Part shown: positions 23,471 to 36,244 of the stretch, one piece after another
Position numbering within the stretch: position 1 is the stretch's first letter
How the letters are laid out: each line of letters opens with the position of its first letter
NCBI GenBank assembly: GCA_007922225.1
Contig: ML679966.1
Location: forward strand, 31,975,896 to 32,039,895
Source of the DNA: Emydura subglobosa
Taxonomy: Eukaryota > Chordata > Testudines > Chelidae
Length of the DNA: 64,000 nt
Direction of reading: 5' to 3'
Made by a program: the position numbers and the translations under genes
Notes under the pieces: model-generated
Seen by the model: only the letters and a program-made list of their open reading frames with translations
What the model was told of the DNA's origin: nothing
The model's database searches: none

Positions 23471-24679
23471 AATTCTAAGACCTCAGAGTGTTGGTTTTTA
23501 ACCTGAACCTAGTGGGTGATCAGTGTTCAAGAATGTGTATAATTAACTATTGGGCTATACCTAATGCCTCTGAGTCTGTGAAAGTCTAGAATGTGAGGAA
23601 AAATGACCTCTCAAAACTAGTAAAAGATATCTACAAAAGTATGTCATAATAAGCAAGACTGAGTAATTGGTAAGGGGTGTGTACGATCCTAATTATGTCC
23701 TGTGATTGAGAAGAGATACTTGTTATTGCAGATATTTTCTATAATGGATAAAATAATGACCCACTGAAACATGTTCTTCAATTAGCCGGTTTCCAGAGCT
23801 GTCAGTAATAATGACCAGTTTAGAAATCTCTTAAGTTTATCAGTCAGGTAAAATGAGAACCATAAAAGAAATTTCACCAGTAATTGGGTAAGATGACATA
23901 TCGACAACACAACACATAGTGAAATTAATTGTGGGAAAGTATTGTTTTACCTCCAGAAAGGAATTTCTTTGTCTCACACCCTATAAAAGGAAAACACATT
24001 TGGGAGTTAGCTCTGTCAGCATTCCACAAAGTACAGAGGAAGGGACCAAACTACCTTCTCTTCACCATCTATATGGGTGGAATGGTATGTTTTCTTTCTA
24101 TAGCCTGTTGTATTAATCCTTGATTAAATAATTAGTTGTTTATTGTTATTTGACAATCTCATATTCTTATTAAAGTCAAACACGCAAGAGTTGTCTCCCC
24201 TTTATTCTGTGTTCTCATCCTGACTATATCTATATAGTAAAGTATATAAATAAAAAATGTTTTCTAGGGATACAATGATCTTCAAACATCTTCATTATTT
24301 CCTTTCTTACCTCACCCAGCCATCAGTATGGAAGGTACTGTGCACATCTAGGGCTTCTATGTCTGCCACTGTCAAGAGCAAAGGAATCTTTTGTTGCTCA
24401 TCTTCCAGTTTATTTGTCCTGAGGCACTCATATACAATTTAAATTGCTGTTTGAACCTTTTTCCAGGCCTGTTCAGCTTTTCCCCTGATGCTTAGGGCTG
24501 GTGGGAGCTTCTGGCAGTTGCACAAGTGCTGTAGCAGCTATTCCAATGTGACCTCTCACTGGATCTTCCAGCACATTGTGCCTTCCACTCATGGTGCCAT
24601 ATAGTATCTTAGAGTATCCTGAAGTTGGTGTGTGATTCCAAACTTGAGGAGACATGCTTGTGCTAATTTTTATCAAGCT
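23471..24679. other. Unassigned stretch, one unrecognised minus-strand frame
   Basis: 23,471-24,250 shows nothing recognisable. Minus-strand 24,473-24,676 is open for 67 residues with a moderately protein-like composition (YSKILYGTMSGRHNVLEDPV, then RGHIGIAATALVQLPE). I do not recognise it. It could be a further mobile-element or retropseudogene remnant. Confidence 0.3.
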
Positions 24680-24910
24680 AGCACACTAAAAAGAGAGTCA
24701 CTGTGGTGATGTAAGCAGAGGAAAGGGCTAGCTGCCCTGAGTATGTGCCCATCAAAATGAAAAGTATGTACTCAGGGCTGCAAGCCCCTCCCACCACTCA
24801 TGCCACTGTGGCTACACTCTGTTTTAATTGCTCTACCACAGCTAGTACAAATATGGCTCTTTGAAGGGGGAATCACTCCTCCAGCTCAATGTGTAGACAT
24901 ACTCTGACTG
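24680..24910. mobile_element. Possible miniature DNA element
   Basis: Ends with caatgtgtagacatactctg, and contains ctagctgccctgagtatgtg plus its partial mirror agtatgtactcagggctgca about 50 bases away. gtgtagacata-type ends are frequent in sauropsid hAT-like miniature elements. Boundaries are not fixed. Confidence 0.4.
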
Positions 24911-27115
24911 ATGAGCAGACCAGTTCACGACATATCCTTTAATACGAACAGAAACTGTATACAGAAATGTGGTAACAACTTTCTATTACTCTGGATCGCT
25001 GCAGCCTTCAATGGCCTAGTCCTGGGCTTCTTTGTTCCTCCCTCAACAGGAAGTGTGTCAGAGGAAATCAAAGACTGCATCTAGAGTATACAGGAAGTGT
25101 GGCAACGCCACACCTCCTGAAGGTCTTACTCTTTAGTATACTTGGGTCCACAGAAAGTCACAACTCTACTGAGAAATTATACAGACTACAGACTGATCTT
25201 TTCAAATACATCAGTGTGGAAGGGTGTGCATTTCCCTCTAATTGTTTTTGTATTTATATGGCTTCCTTGATATTGGACTGGAAAACTGTCCATTTACTTA
25301 TGCAGACATTGGGAAAAGTGCCAATTTACTTTTGCCTTAATTCTTTGATAATGAGTCTATATGTTTCTCATGCTGTAAATAAGATTCATTTTGGCTCCAC
25401 TGAGATTATGCAGGAGCAGGTGCCAATGGCCAATTTTATAAAATTACAAAACAGTCTTTTCAGACAAGAATGACAGGCAAAGAATAGTTAGATAATCTTG
25501 TTGCAGTTGTATGGATTATTATTTTTTCTTCTGCAAATGATTGAAACAAGCAGCAGCATATTACATATGCAGTGTTCCATTTATAAACCACAATAAGTAT
25601 ACTACTTTACCTGGACCTTTTATTTTTATGCTTTAAAGTATATATAGTCCTAAGTGGGCTTTTGTAAGTCTATAATGACTGTGCAGAGAACTATGCTGGT
25701 GTTTCATACTTGAAAAGGCTTAGATTGCTATTTTTAACGGGGATTGCTGGCTCTCAGAGGTCAACATTGAATCAGCATTACTAATACTTGTGCATGTCAA
25801 ACATGGTGAGGAAATGAAAATGGCTGCCAAGGAGCATGCATGCCAAGTACGTTTGCTTTCTTCTGTGACTCCTCCTGTTTCTTCTATTAAGTCTCAGAAG
25901 CAATTTTCACATCTCTGAATGCATTCATGTCACACAACAGGTGAAAGCTTAATTTCCTCTGCACTTTTTTCCAGAAGCCTGGCAATGGTTGTGTATGCAC
26001 TACTAAGCTGGAACATGGTGTTTGGGTGATATCGGCTCTGGCACAGCAAGGCTAGTTTAGAGCTTAACAGATTGATTAAAGCTTATCAGAAGGAAGCTTT
26101 AGTGAATTTACTCCTTAAAAAAAAAGAAAATCGGTCTTCTGAGTTTCTTTTGCAAGTTGCTTTTTACTTTGCTATCATGATTTCGGCCTCTGTGCAAATA
26201 AAACCTAAATGTGAATGGTGGAATATATATTATATATCTACAGAACCGCAGAATTTAGCTCAATTCTCTATTTAACTTTCTGCAAGTGCTTTTAATTCAA
26301 CAGCTGGCAGTCAGCCTTTTATTCTTGTCAACAAACTGTATAAATATGTGTATGAAAATTAGGTATGGGTGTACCGTTTTGGATAAAATAACAATTAGCC
26401 CATTTGTTTACCCAAAATTCAAACCAAACTGAATCGAAGAATGATGTATTACCACCCACACATCCAAAAATGTATGCTGCCTTCTTTTTTTTTGAGAGGG
26501 AATAGTAGACAGATCTAGGTAGGCAGCACAGCTGATCAAAAAATGGAAATTTCATCTTACAGGAAAGTCTGATTTCAACTTTTGCTTTTGTCAAGAATTA
26601 GAGTAAAAAGCGGAAATATCAATACTTTTTTAAGGAATGAAAAGTTTTAAAAAATTGCTTGGGAAATGTTCAGTTCATGTTTGTATTAATCTGTGTCCAG
26701 TGCCTCCTGGGAGCTGTAGTTTGTGTGTCTCATGACCCCATATTTCTTCATGAGCTGGACTCCCTGGCCAGACTATACCTTCCATGTTGCACCAGGGTCA
26801 TAGGCATCCCCTAGTGCACTGGGGCAGTTCAGTATCACTAATGCCATGCCTGAACTATGTGGTCATCTTCCTTTCCTGTGGCAGCTTGGTTTCAAACAGG
26901 AGGGATTGGCAGGCTACTCTGCTCTGTATTCTCATAATTGTCTTCAAGACATAGTCTGCTTCCTTTCACCCTCTGGCTGCTTATTGTGCTGGCCCCAGTT
27001 GCTGTTACTCTTCACATTTAGCAAAGTACTCTGAGTTTTCCCCACTGTGTAAATCGAAGAGAGCATAATGGGTTTTAAAATTCCCAGAATGAGGGGAATA
27101 AAAAGAGAGAGGAAG
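24911..27115. other. No gene seen
   Basis: Intergenic DNA; an open plus-strand frame of 124 residues at 25,099-25,473 shows no recognisable domain. A ZNF143-like site at 26,702-26,720 is listed separately. Confidence 0.4.
26702..26720 (-). promoter_or_regulatory. ZNF143/STAF-like motif
   Basis: Minus-strand ACTACAGCTCCCAGGAGGC is close to the ACTACA..TCCCA..(A/G)TGC core bound by ZNF143 in vertebrates. The site lies in sequence that may itself be repetitive, and no gene start is nearby, so function is doubtful. Confidence 0.3.
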
Positions 27116-27117
27116 CC

Positions 27118-27417
27118 TGGGGTATGTCTATGCTACAGAGACTATGTTAGCATGGGTATGGTGCTGTAGCTATGCTGGCAAAACCCCCTAGTGTAGACAC
27201 AATCTACACTGATGGAAAAAAAATTGCCTGTTGCTGCAAGACCACTACCTTCCTGTGCAATGATAAGTAGGTCAATGGAAACATTCTTCTGTTGACTTAG
27301 CTGCATGTACACTGGAGCTTAGATTGGCATAGCTACATTGTTCAGGGGTGCGGACTTTTCAAATTCCTGAGCAATGTGACTAAGTTGCCCTAAATTTTAA
27401 GTGTAGACCAGGTTGCA
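27118..27417. mobile_element. Palindromic non-autonomous DNA element
   Basis: Begins ggggtatgtctatgctacag and ends taagtgtagaccaggtt, with inner matching words such as gtgtagacacaatctacact near 27,192-27,211. The inverted gtctac/gtagac ends are typical of hAT-like miniature elements of sauropsids. It encodes nothing. Confidence 0.6.
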
Positions 27418-27420
27418 TGA

Positions 27421-29851
27421 TCTAGCAGTTTATAATTCCTCACTGTGGTCTGAAGACCATACTCTGGTGAATCTTCTGTGTGACTTTACTCTACATGGAA
27501 AAAGATCCTGAAAAATGTCAAAGGTGCTTCTGTTTTGAAGGGTTCAAAAAGGACCAATTGTATGTTTACTTGAAATTAGGTGTGAAATATTTTTTGAAAT
27601 AAACTAATATTTCAAAAAGTCAAGCTTTCAAAATTTTGTTTTTTTCCTATATTTCTTCACCTTTAGTTATGTATTTACTTAGTGTGCTACTGATTGTAAT
27701 AAAATGAATGATCATGTCCAGGTTTGAGATTTTTCTTCTTTTCATTTCAGCTTTGGATACACCAACTTTTCAAAAAACTCCAACTTTTGAAGTTATACAG
27801 AGGTAAAAGGAGAAATGAAAAGTGGTGAAAAAACAGACAGCATTAATTTAGATCAGCACAAAGACACCACATTTTAAAGCAGTGAGAGCAGCAGGATTAG
27901 TGGAAGGTTGCCAGAACCATTAAAGAGGAGGCTAGAAATAGGAAAAGCTGAAGGTAAGTAGTGGTCTGCCTAGCCACCCCATTACGTAATCTAACATTGG
28001 AGAAGGCCACGATTACCTGATGGTTTGAGACGAATTGGCCTTATAGCCATAGTCCCATACAGTAAAATTTACACTAGAGTGAATTGGACCATTACTATAG
28101 AATAATATTAATTCAAAAGAGAGAGGGACTAGGAATCTGTTGGGGAAGGAAGATTGTATAGGAAGGAAGGATCTGGCTATGATTGAGGAAACCCCAAAAG
28201 ATTGGTTAGTTTGGATAAGCATGGCAGTGTGTGGATCTTTATCCAAAAAAGCTGTACTTCCAAACTTAATCCAAAGTAATCATCTCCCTAAACCCCAGCT
28301 TCCCTAGAAGAATAAGGTGTAGGGAATTCAATATTGTGAACTGCTCACATGCTAATTTCAGATTCAAACCTCTATTTACACAGTATAGAAGTAACTTGTA
28401 GAACAGAAATAGACTTGAGCAGGTAAGATTTTTTCCACTTTGTATAACAGTTGAGGGTGCTGTATAAAGGATTAGATTGTGGCTTTAGGCATAGCTCTGA
28501 GCAAGGGGTTTTGCATAAGGTTCTCTACTCCAAGATTGGCTCTGGAAGTCATTTTGACGCAGAGACACCCCTGAATGCCTCCCCCTGCTCCATGTTTTCT
28601 CCTGAGGGGTAATAATTTGCTGCTTGCCTATACCAGATTACAACTCACCTGCCTTGTTGCAGCTGTACTGACTGTTGAGTTAGAAGATGGAGTTAAGGTT
28701 CGATGCATTCTCTACTTGTCAGCTCAGGGAAGGAAGGAAGCAGACACTTAGCCCCAGTACTCCTGCATGCCCAGACACATGATCCAGGTAGTCCAAACAG
28801 GGGCATATGGAGGGATTTTTATGTCTTTTTACACCCCTACATGGGCAGGTAGCCCAGTTCTAGCCTAAATAAAAGAATATTAATAATAGCATTTGAACAA
28901 ACTGTTTAACTAATGGTATCAGACACTCATTTGTACAGTATAAATTCAGAAATCAATTAAATCATATTAAGCACCATATTGTGGGAGGGAGCGTATCAGA
29001 AATACAGGGGCACCAAACTCCCATTTGTGCGCTTGAAAAATCTTTCCCACCGAGTTTCAGTTTTCTCAACTTTCCTTGACTTTAGCAGTAAACGTGTTAG
29101 ACTTTTGCACACATTTTCTTTCCATGGGCTACAACTCACACATTCCTAAAAATAAATCCTCAAGTAGTCTCAAGTGAAGCATTTCTACTACAAGTGATTT
29201 CACTTTGTCTCACACAAAATGAGAGCAATTCATCACAGCTTTAGCTCTCATGCTTTTTTCCCCATAGTCATCTAAACCAAGGTCAAGATTGATACATGTA
29301 GAGAAAACAACCTTTCCACCCAGGTAGCCACTTAGAATTTACAACTCCACACACTGCTCTGTGTCTACATTTATACTTTCAAAATGACTTTCAAATGGTT
29401 AAAGAAAATGTAAGCAATTGAAATTATTTTTTATCTTAAGCCTTTCATGTCCTCCCTACATAAGTTACTGTGACCCAGACCATTTTTGCAGTTTCTCCAA
29501 ACACTCCAATGCCTTTTCAATGTAACATTTTAGAGCTACGTTCATCTGGAGAATGGGCTAATTGGTCATTGTGTCTAAAACATGAACGCTTTATGAAAAA
29601 GCGCAAATCCTTTTTTCCGACAGGATTTAATGGGGCTTCAGATTCTGTTCTACTGGTAATGAGCAAGGCAACTGTCTCAGGTGAACCCTGCTCTGCTCTT
29701 CTGCTTTAGCGTCAGTAAATTCAGCTAAAGTGGAATACTCGTACTAGAAATTTTATCAAGCTGGAAGAAGGAAATTATATCACACAAGTAATAACAAATA
29801 CTTAGTACTTTATATAGTAGTGCTTTGCTTGTTTTATATTTTGTAGGTTCC
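27421..29851. other. No gene seen
   Basis: Intergenic DNA with no recognised coding or RNA content. Confidence 0.4.
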
Positions 29852-29968
29852 TATCCTGCAACTGATAGCATGTGTGGACTGATGTACCTGCATGGAGTCC
29901 CACTGAAGCCAATGGCTCTCTGTGTGGACACAGCTGTCTGTCTGCCTGCTGTCAATTGCAGAATCCAA
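29852..29968. mobile_element. Miniature palindromic DNA element
   Basis: Centre phrase ggagtcccactgaagccaat, with inverted end words tcctgcaactga and tcaattgcagaatcc. Layout matches short sauropsid DNA elements like that at 9,636-9,764. Confidence 0.5.
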
Positions 29969-31583
29969 CCCATAAACAGCTATGCAAATATAAATCTATT
30001 AATCCTGACAATAGTCTTGAGCCACGTTGTACTTTTAAGGCATAATCCCTTCCACAGCTCTCTGATTTGCATGGGGAGTGCCAGTTTGCATCATCCTTTA
30101 ATTTCATTGACAGTGCTTAGTCCTTAGCACCTCTCCAAATCCTAGGTGATCCATATCAGGCATCTAACTTTGGGTGCATCAGTTTTTAGGGAACATTTTG
30201 AAAAATTTGAACCAAACTATCTAAAAGGACATGACATACAGATTTTTTAAATATACTTCTCATTAAATGACAACTAACTATTGATTAGACTAGCATGCAG
30301 GGAATTTTTAATGTAACACTAATACCCCTCATGAAAAGAACATTAAACAGCTTAGTGTTAAGGAAATTATTCCAGCAGAAAATCATTTTATAGGAAATAC
30401 TGTATGCAAATTATGTTTATCAGCCAAAATTGTCTGTAGTTTTAGTTTACCTAAAATTAATATAGTTTAACTCAAGTATGAGACAAGAATTGTTAAGTTC
30501 CACTAAAGTCCAGGCAAAAGAATTCTATTGTTGATCCCACAAACATGGTGATCAGAGAAGGGCCTGATCTGCAAAGCTCAGACCTGACTTACCATAAGTA
30601 CCAGAACCTGAGGTTTGATTTGATATGGAAAGTTATGAGCCATTTGAAAAGTTTGGATCAGAACTTCCTACCAAAGTTGAGAGTGAGTATGAGGTTTTAT
30701 TCAAATACACAAATTTCTTTAAATCAGGGGGAAAATTGCCCAATGTGCCAGGTTACTGAGCATTTACTGAGTGTATGTTATGCTGTAAGGGTCATGATAC
30801 TGTAGAAAGCAATAAAATGCAGTCTGACCAGTAGTAGGAGTGGGGGAATATTTTCTAATAAATTTAAATCCCTTTAGTGTTGGAAGTTATGGGTGGGGGC
30901 TTATCACATGCAGGAAGACAACAAAGATGGATAATGTGAAGAGATCAATCTTTCTCATAACAAAATGAATGTGCTGTATGTTTTTGAATCCCACAGTAAT
31001 GCTTAGACTCAAGAGACATTTAAAGCCATAGTTGAAATTGAACTGTGAATCATTGGCTTTGTCAACTTTTAGTTATCTATTGAGAGAGAGAGAGAGAAAT
31101 GTGGTCTCATGAGCTGAACACAGTACTTAAAGTCACTCCTAAGTTTTAATGATGACAATGCCTCCACTGGAAATTTACTCTCTCATAAAGTCTCTAATTT
31201 TTTAATGGATCGTAATAATGAATAATCATGACATTTATTTTCCCTCAATATTTCTGTGGTTTCTGACAGAGATAGCACTTCCTTGTGGACCAGTTTCTAC
31301 TTTTTAGTTAAAATTTGTAAAGAATTTTGAAAATAAAAGCTTATAATGAGTGCTAAATATTGTTATTATTTTAAATATGAATCTTCCATTTAATTAGCAT
31401 CAGAATATTTTAGGAAGTGAACAACTAATGTAGACTACAATCTGCATTGTGAGAAGACATTGTCACACAATATTTATCAGTTACATAAGTAAAGCACAAA
31501 TTATTTACCAGACTAAGAAACAAAACATGAATAAATACACTTTTAAAATATCTAAAGTGAGACTGGAATAAAGACAGTGGGAC
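29969..31583. other. No gene seen
   Basis: AT-rich intergenic DNA with a short (GA)n run at 31,082-31,096. Confidence 0.4.
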
Positions 31584-32215
31584 TGTGATGGGGCACCTGT
31601 CTCTTAATAGTCTAGAGAGAGTTAAGAGGGTACTTAGAGAGGCTGCATGAAAGGCAGCCAATAGGAAGGGGTGGCATGGCAGCCAATCAGGGCCCAGGAG
31701 GCCCAAATAAAAGGGAGCTGCAGAGCCAAGGGAGTGACTTGACTTTCAGAGCTTGAAGAGGGAGGACTGTCAGCACCCTGGACAGAGCAGTGGCTGGCTG
31801 CTAGAACTCAGCAAAGCTGAATGCCCTGAAGCAAGAGTGGAGAAGGTGCTGGGGTTGCTGGAATGTGGCCCAGGGAAATGTAGGGAGGAGTTGGGAGGAG
31901 GAGATGCAATGGAAGGCTGCCACACTCTCTGGATCCCTGGGCTGGAACTGGAGTAGTGGGTGTCTCCCCCTGTCCAGTCATCATTGGAGTGATGGCAGAA
32001 TGTGGTGGCTACAGTGGGAAGTGGAGAGAACAGACTGCAGAATATCCTGGAAGCAGGGAGCATAGCTTGTGACTCAGCTGGAGGGCTGAGTCATGAGAAA
32101 GAGGAGACAGTGGAGACAGGATGGAGTGTGAGACACCACAGAGAGAGGAGTCTGCCTGGCTGAGAGCTGATTTCCCCAGATAGCTAGCAGGAGGCACCAA
32201 GGCAGTGAGTCAAAC
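31584..32215 (+). repeat. LTR-like repeat with CCAAT and TATA boxes
   Basis: Starts TGTGATGGGGCACC at 31,584, carries two CCAAT boxes (31,658-31,662 and 31,683-31,687) and an AAATAAAAG TATA-type box (31,705-31,713), then a G-rich leader-like segment. The 3' limit is not clear; recognisable CR1 sequence begins at about 32,225. Open frames of 67-97 residues here are on both strands and reflect its higher GC content. I read it as a solo LTR. Confidence 0.55.
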
Positions 32216-32224
32216 CATGTTCTA

Positions 32225-33034
32225 TGTATACCCTGGCAAAATCTGAGTGCCTAACATTAAATGAGGATATTGATATAAGAGGCATCATAGAAACTTGGTA
32301 GAATGATGCTAATCAATGGGAAACAGTAATACCAGCTAACAAAATATAGAGAAATAACATAGTAGGCTGTGCTGGTGGGAAAGTGGCACTATATGTGAAA
32401 GAAAGCAGAATGTCAAATATAGTAAAAAATCTTAAATGAATCAAACAGTACCACAGAATTTCTATGGATAGAAATTCCATGATTGAATAATATAGGAGTA
32501 GAAAAATACCATCCACCTGATTAGTATAGTGACTGGGAAATGTTCAGGGAGATTATAGATGCTACAAAAACAGAAAACCCAATAATAATGGAGGGTTTCA
32601 ACTAGCCCCTTGGGTTGGCTGGGTATGTCATCTTAGGATGGGATGTAGAAATAACTTTTCATCATTAATTAATCATTAACTTTTCTTCATTTATGACTGC
32701 TTCTTGGAACAGCTAGTTTTGGAACCCATAAAAGGAGAGGCAATTCTTGATTTAGCCCTAAATAGAACACAGAATCTGATCCAAAATGTGAATGTAGCTG
32801 AGCTAATCAGTAATAGTGATCATAATGTAACTAAATTTAACATCTTTGTAGTGGGGAAAATACAAAAGAAACTGACCACAGTAGTATTTAACTTCAAAAG
32901 AGGGAACTACAAAATGAGGAAGCTAGTTAAACGGACATTAAAAGGAACAGTAACAAGAGTGAAATGCCTACAAGATGTATGGAAACTTTTTAAAAACACC
33001 AAAATAGAAGCTCAAACTAAATGTATACTTGAAA
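32225..33034 (+). mobile_element. CR1 LINE, endonuclease to start of RT region
   Basis: Reads DIRGIIETWWNDA-like text near 32,270-32,310 (with breaks) and an open stretch at 32,704-33,030 containing LISNSDHNVTKFNIF, the SDH motif of the CR1 apurinic-type endonuclease, then RKLVKRTLKGT. It continues on the far side of an antisense CR1 fragment, at 33,241. Not a host gene. Confidence 0.85.
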
Positions 33035-33240
33035 TAAAAAACCCCAGCATTTTTGTTGCCCTCTGCTGGACTCTTTCCAATTTGTCCACATCCTTTCTGT
33101 AGTGGGGGGGGCCCAAAACTGGACACAATACTCCAAATGAGGTCTCACCAGTGCTGAATAGAGGGGAATAATCACTTCCTTCGATCTGCTGGCAATGCTC
33201 CTACTAATGCTGCCCAACAGGCCGAAAGCCTTCTTGGCAA
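33035..33240 (-). mobile_element. Internal CR1 fragment in antisense orientation
   Basis: Minus-strand text corresponds to [20 protein letters not shown] followed by [20 protein letters not shown] and a short further piece, the same part of ORF2 as 21,180-21,360. It lacks both the CR1 5' portion and the 3' tail, so it is not an ordinary 5'-truncated insertion. It sits exactly where the plus-strand CR1 lacks its RT start. Confidence 0.9.
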
Positions 33241-34430
33241 TACTTACAGAAAGCCTTTGACGAGGTCCCTCACCAAAGGCTCTTAAGCAAAGTAGGCAGT
33301 CATAGGATAAGGGGGAAGGTTCTCTCATCAATCAGTACAAGATAGGAAACTAAGGGTAGTTATAAATGGTCATTTTTCACAGTGCATAGAAGGAAATACT
33401 GGTGTCCCCTAAGGATCTATACTGGGACCAATGCTATTCAACATCTTCATAAATGATATGGAGAAAGGAGTAAACAGTGAGCTGGCAAAGTTTGCAGATG
33501 ATATAAAATTATTCAAGATAGTTGAGTCCAAAGAGGGCTGTGATGAGTTAAAAAGGGGTCTCACAAAACTCGGTGACTGGGCACAAAATGGCAGATGAAA
33601 TTCAATGTTGATAAATGCAAAGTAATGCATGTTGGAAAAAATAATCCCAACTATACATATAAAATGACAGGGTCTGAATTAGGGGGTGTTCGCACTGAAG
33701 AAAGATCTTGGAGTCATTGTGGGTAGTTCTCTGAAAATATCCACTCAATGTACAGTGGCAGTGAAAAAAACCTAAAGTATTAGGAAATAAATACATAATG
33801 AGGCAGAAAAATATCATAATGCCCCTATGTGGATCCATTGTACATACACACCTTGAATACTGAATGCAGTTCTGATTGCCCCATCTCAAAAAAAAAAAAA
33901 TTAAAAAAACCTGGAAGTGTTACAAAAACGATTGTGTATGGAACGGCTTCTATGTGAAGAGTATAAAAAAGATTGGGACTGTTTCTCTTAGAGAAGAGAT
34001 GACCAAGGGGATATAAAGAGATCTATAAAATCATGACTGGTGTGGATAAAGTGAATAAGAACATGTTGTTTACCCCTTCACATAATGTCACCCAGTGAAA
34101 TTAATAGGCAGCAGATTTAAAACAAACAAAAGGAAGTACATATTCACACAGTGCATAGTCAACCTGTGGAACTTGTTGCTGGGGATGTTGTGAAGGCCAA
34201 ACGTATATCTAAGTGGGTTAAAAAAGAATTAGATAATTCCATGGAAGATAGATCCATTAATGGCTATTGGCCAAGATCGTGAGGGATGCTGCCAAGCGAC
34301 TGATCGCTCGATAATTGCCCTGATCTGTTCATTACCTCTGAAGAACTTGCCATCGATCCCTGTCAGAAGACAGTGTACTTCTAGCTGGAGCATTGGTCTG
34401 CCCCAGTAAGGCCATTCTTATGTTCTTTTT
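33241..34430 (+). mobile_element. CR1 LINE, RT core through 3' end
   Basis: Resumes with [20 protein letters not shown] text at 33,250-33,295, includes the catalytic box FADDIKLF (33,493-33,516), WHKMADEIQFNVDKCK-like text, and the C-terminal region. The 3' end at about 34,340-34,425 has ggtctgccccagtaaggcca and cttatgttct. Frameshifts and a poly(A) run (33,888-33,900) break the frame. Confidence 0.88.
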
Positions 34431-34979
34431 AAATGCATCGTTTGTTTTGGTTGGATATCTCCATGGCATCTGACACAGCCTTGTAACACAATAGATCCTC
34501 TTCCCTACAGCAAACACCTTCTGAGCTATTACTTGTAGATGGTGGTAGGGTCATCGCTTCCATGGAATGATAGTTTGTACTTTGCAGCTGCTGTTGGCTT
34601 TCACATATTTTCCCATGTGATGTTACTGATGAGGATTATGTCACCTTTCCCCTTCTAATCATTAGTACAGTCCTGCATACGTAATACTAATGAGGGATGG
34701 TTAACCAAATTCTGCCACTTCTTGTTCATAATTCAGCTTTGCTTTCCCAGGCTGATTGCAGGAAGTTGTTCAATGTATTTTGGATGACTGCCAACAAATA
34801 CTTAATAGCCTGAGATGTGCCGTTTGATAGTTATTGGTATTGCCTGTATGTTATAGTTTGATAGAATTAGCAAGGGGATTGATGCTGAACAGTGCTTGAT
34901 TAATTACCAGTAATTACACTTTACATCAATCAGTCCATGATATCATAAAGAATTACCAAAACATGCCCAATTTTATTGT
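34431..34979. other. No gene seen
   Basis: No recognisable content between the CR1 end and the hAT-type element. Confidence 0.4.
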
Positions 34980-34987
34980 ACATATAC

Positions 34988-35113
34988 CAGTGGTTTTCAA
35001 CCTGTGGTCTGTGGATCCCTGGGGTCCATACTGTCTAAGATTTCCAAAGGGGACCACACATCAATTCAGAATTTTTTAGGGGTCTGCAAATGAGAAAAAG
35101 GTTGAAACCACTG
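34988..35113. mobile_element. hAT-type miniature element with 8-bp target duplication
   Basis: 126 bp with terminal inverted repeats CAGTGGTTTTCAACC and GGTTGAAACCACTG. The flanks acatatac (34,980-34,987) and acatatag (35,114-35,121) form an 8-bp target duplication with one mismatch, the length expected of hAT transposition. The inside contains aagatttccaaaggggacca and ttttttaggggtctgcaaat, familiar from this element family. It depends on a transposase made elsewhere. Confidence 0.9.
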
Positions 35114-35121
35114 ACATATAG

Positions 35122-36244
35122 TATTCTTACAATAGTTTTCTGCTTCTACCTCGGTCTTCAAATGTTTGTTGATTCCACAAGTGTCAAGGCTTACATTGTG
35201 ACTTAACAGAAGTATAACTTGCATTTTAACTTCCAACAACAAAACCTGAGGTCACTGTTAAGGATTTGTGTTAGAGGAGTACTAAGGCAGAATAACCACC
35301 AAAATGCATGGAACGCATAATGGTCACAAGTGCTGATCTGTTGCTATAATTCATATAAAAGTATGAGTCCACTGCTATGGTTTTGTGTTTCAGAATGAAA
35401 GTTTGATAAGTTGGGGTATGCATTGCTTTTTGGTAACTGTTGGAGATGAAAATGAAAGGCTTATGTGGCACTGGTGTGTTGTTAACAATGTTGCAGGCAA
35501 TATGAAGGTTGAAAAGACTGCAGAAATCTTTCTCCTTAACTTATTTCCAGGCTTTTAAGGTTTTGGGTGGGTAGAGTGAGTTTTGCCACACCCTTAACTA
35601 TTATTATTAGTAGTAGTAGTTTTTGTTTGTTAATATATGAGAATTTAGCAATTATTGCAGAAAATAATCTGAATATTTGATAGAATTTTATATGTATTTG
35701 CTGCTGCCAAGCTGATGTTGCTTTTGTATTTGCTTTCTACAAGCAATTCAAGAGTTTGCGTTAACTAGGAGGAATGGCTGTGAAAGAGGTTTTTTGAGAA
35801 TCAAATATCTGTGTATTTGGTGGAAAACTAGTGTTACAGTCTCATATAAGGATGTTTGTGCAGGATCTTCTTATGCACTCATTCAGTCAGGGAACAAACA
35901 ATACATGTGATTTATCTCATTGATTACAGTTTCAATTCTTAATATCATACCCTCACAGAATCTGACTCAATATCTTTCCCAGTGAAGATGTGCTAGGGCA
36001 ATGGCAGCCCTTTGTTTTATGGCTGGAAAATAATCCATTATATTGCACTGGCAATAACATACTTTTCTTCTCTAGCCTTGGGTGATCTTATCTACAATAT
36101 GTCAGCAAGGCATTGATCAAATAAACATTTTGAAATCCTTCTGATCAGTCCATAGAACTTAAAAAAACATTTAGAAACAAAGCATTGAATAAGACTGAAA
36201 AACCTATACTAGGAGTGAGAGGGAAAAATAAAGAAAAAAAAGTC
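35122..36244. other. No gene seen
   Basis: AT-rich intergenic DNA. Confidence 0.4.

Noticed and set aside
32704..33102. 132-residue plus-strand frame that could look like a host gene
   Set aside because: It contains the CR1 endonuclease SDHN motif and continues into known CR1 sequence.
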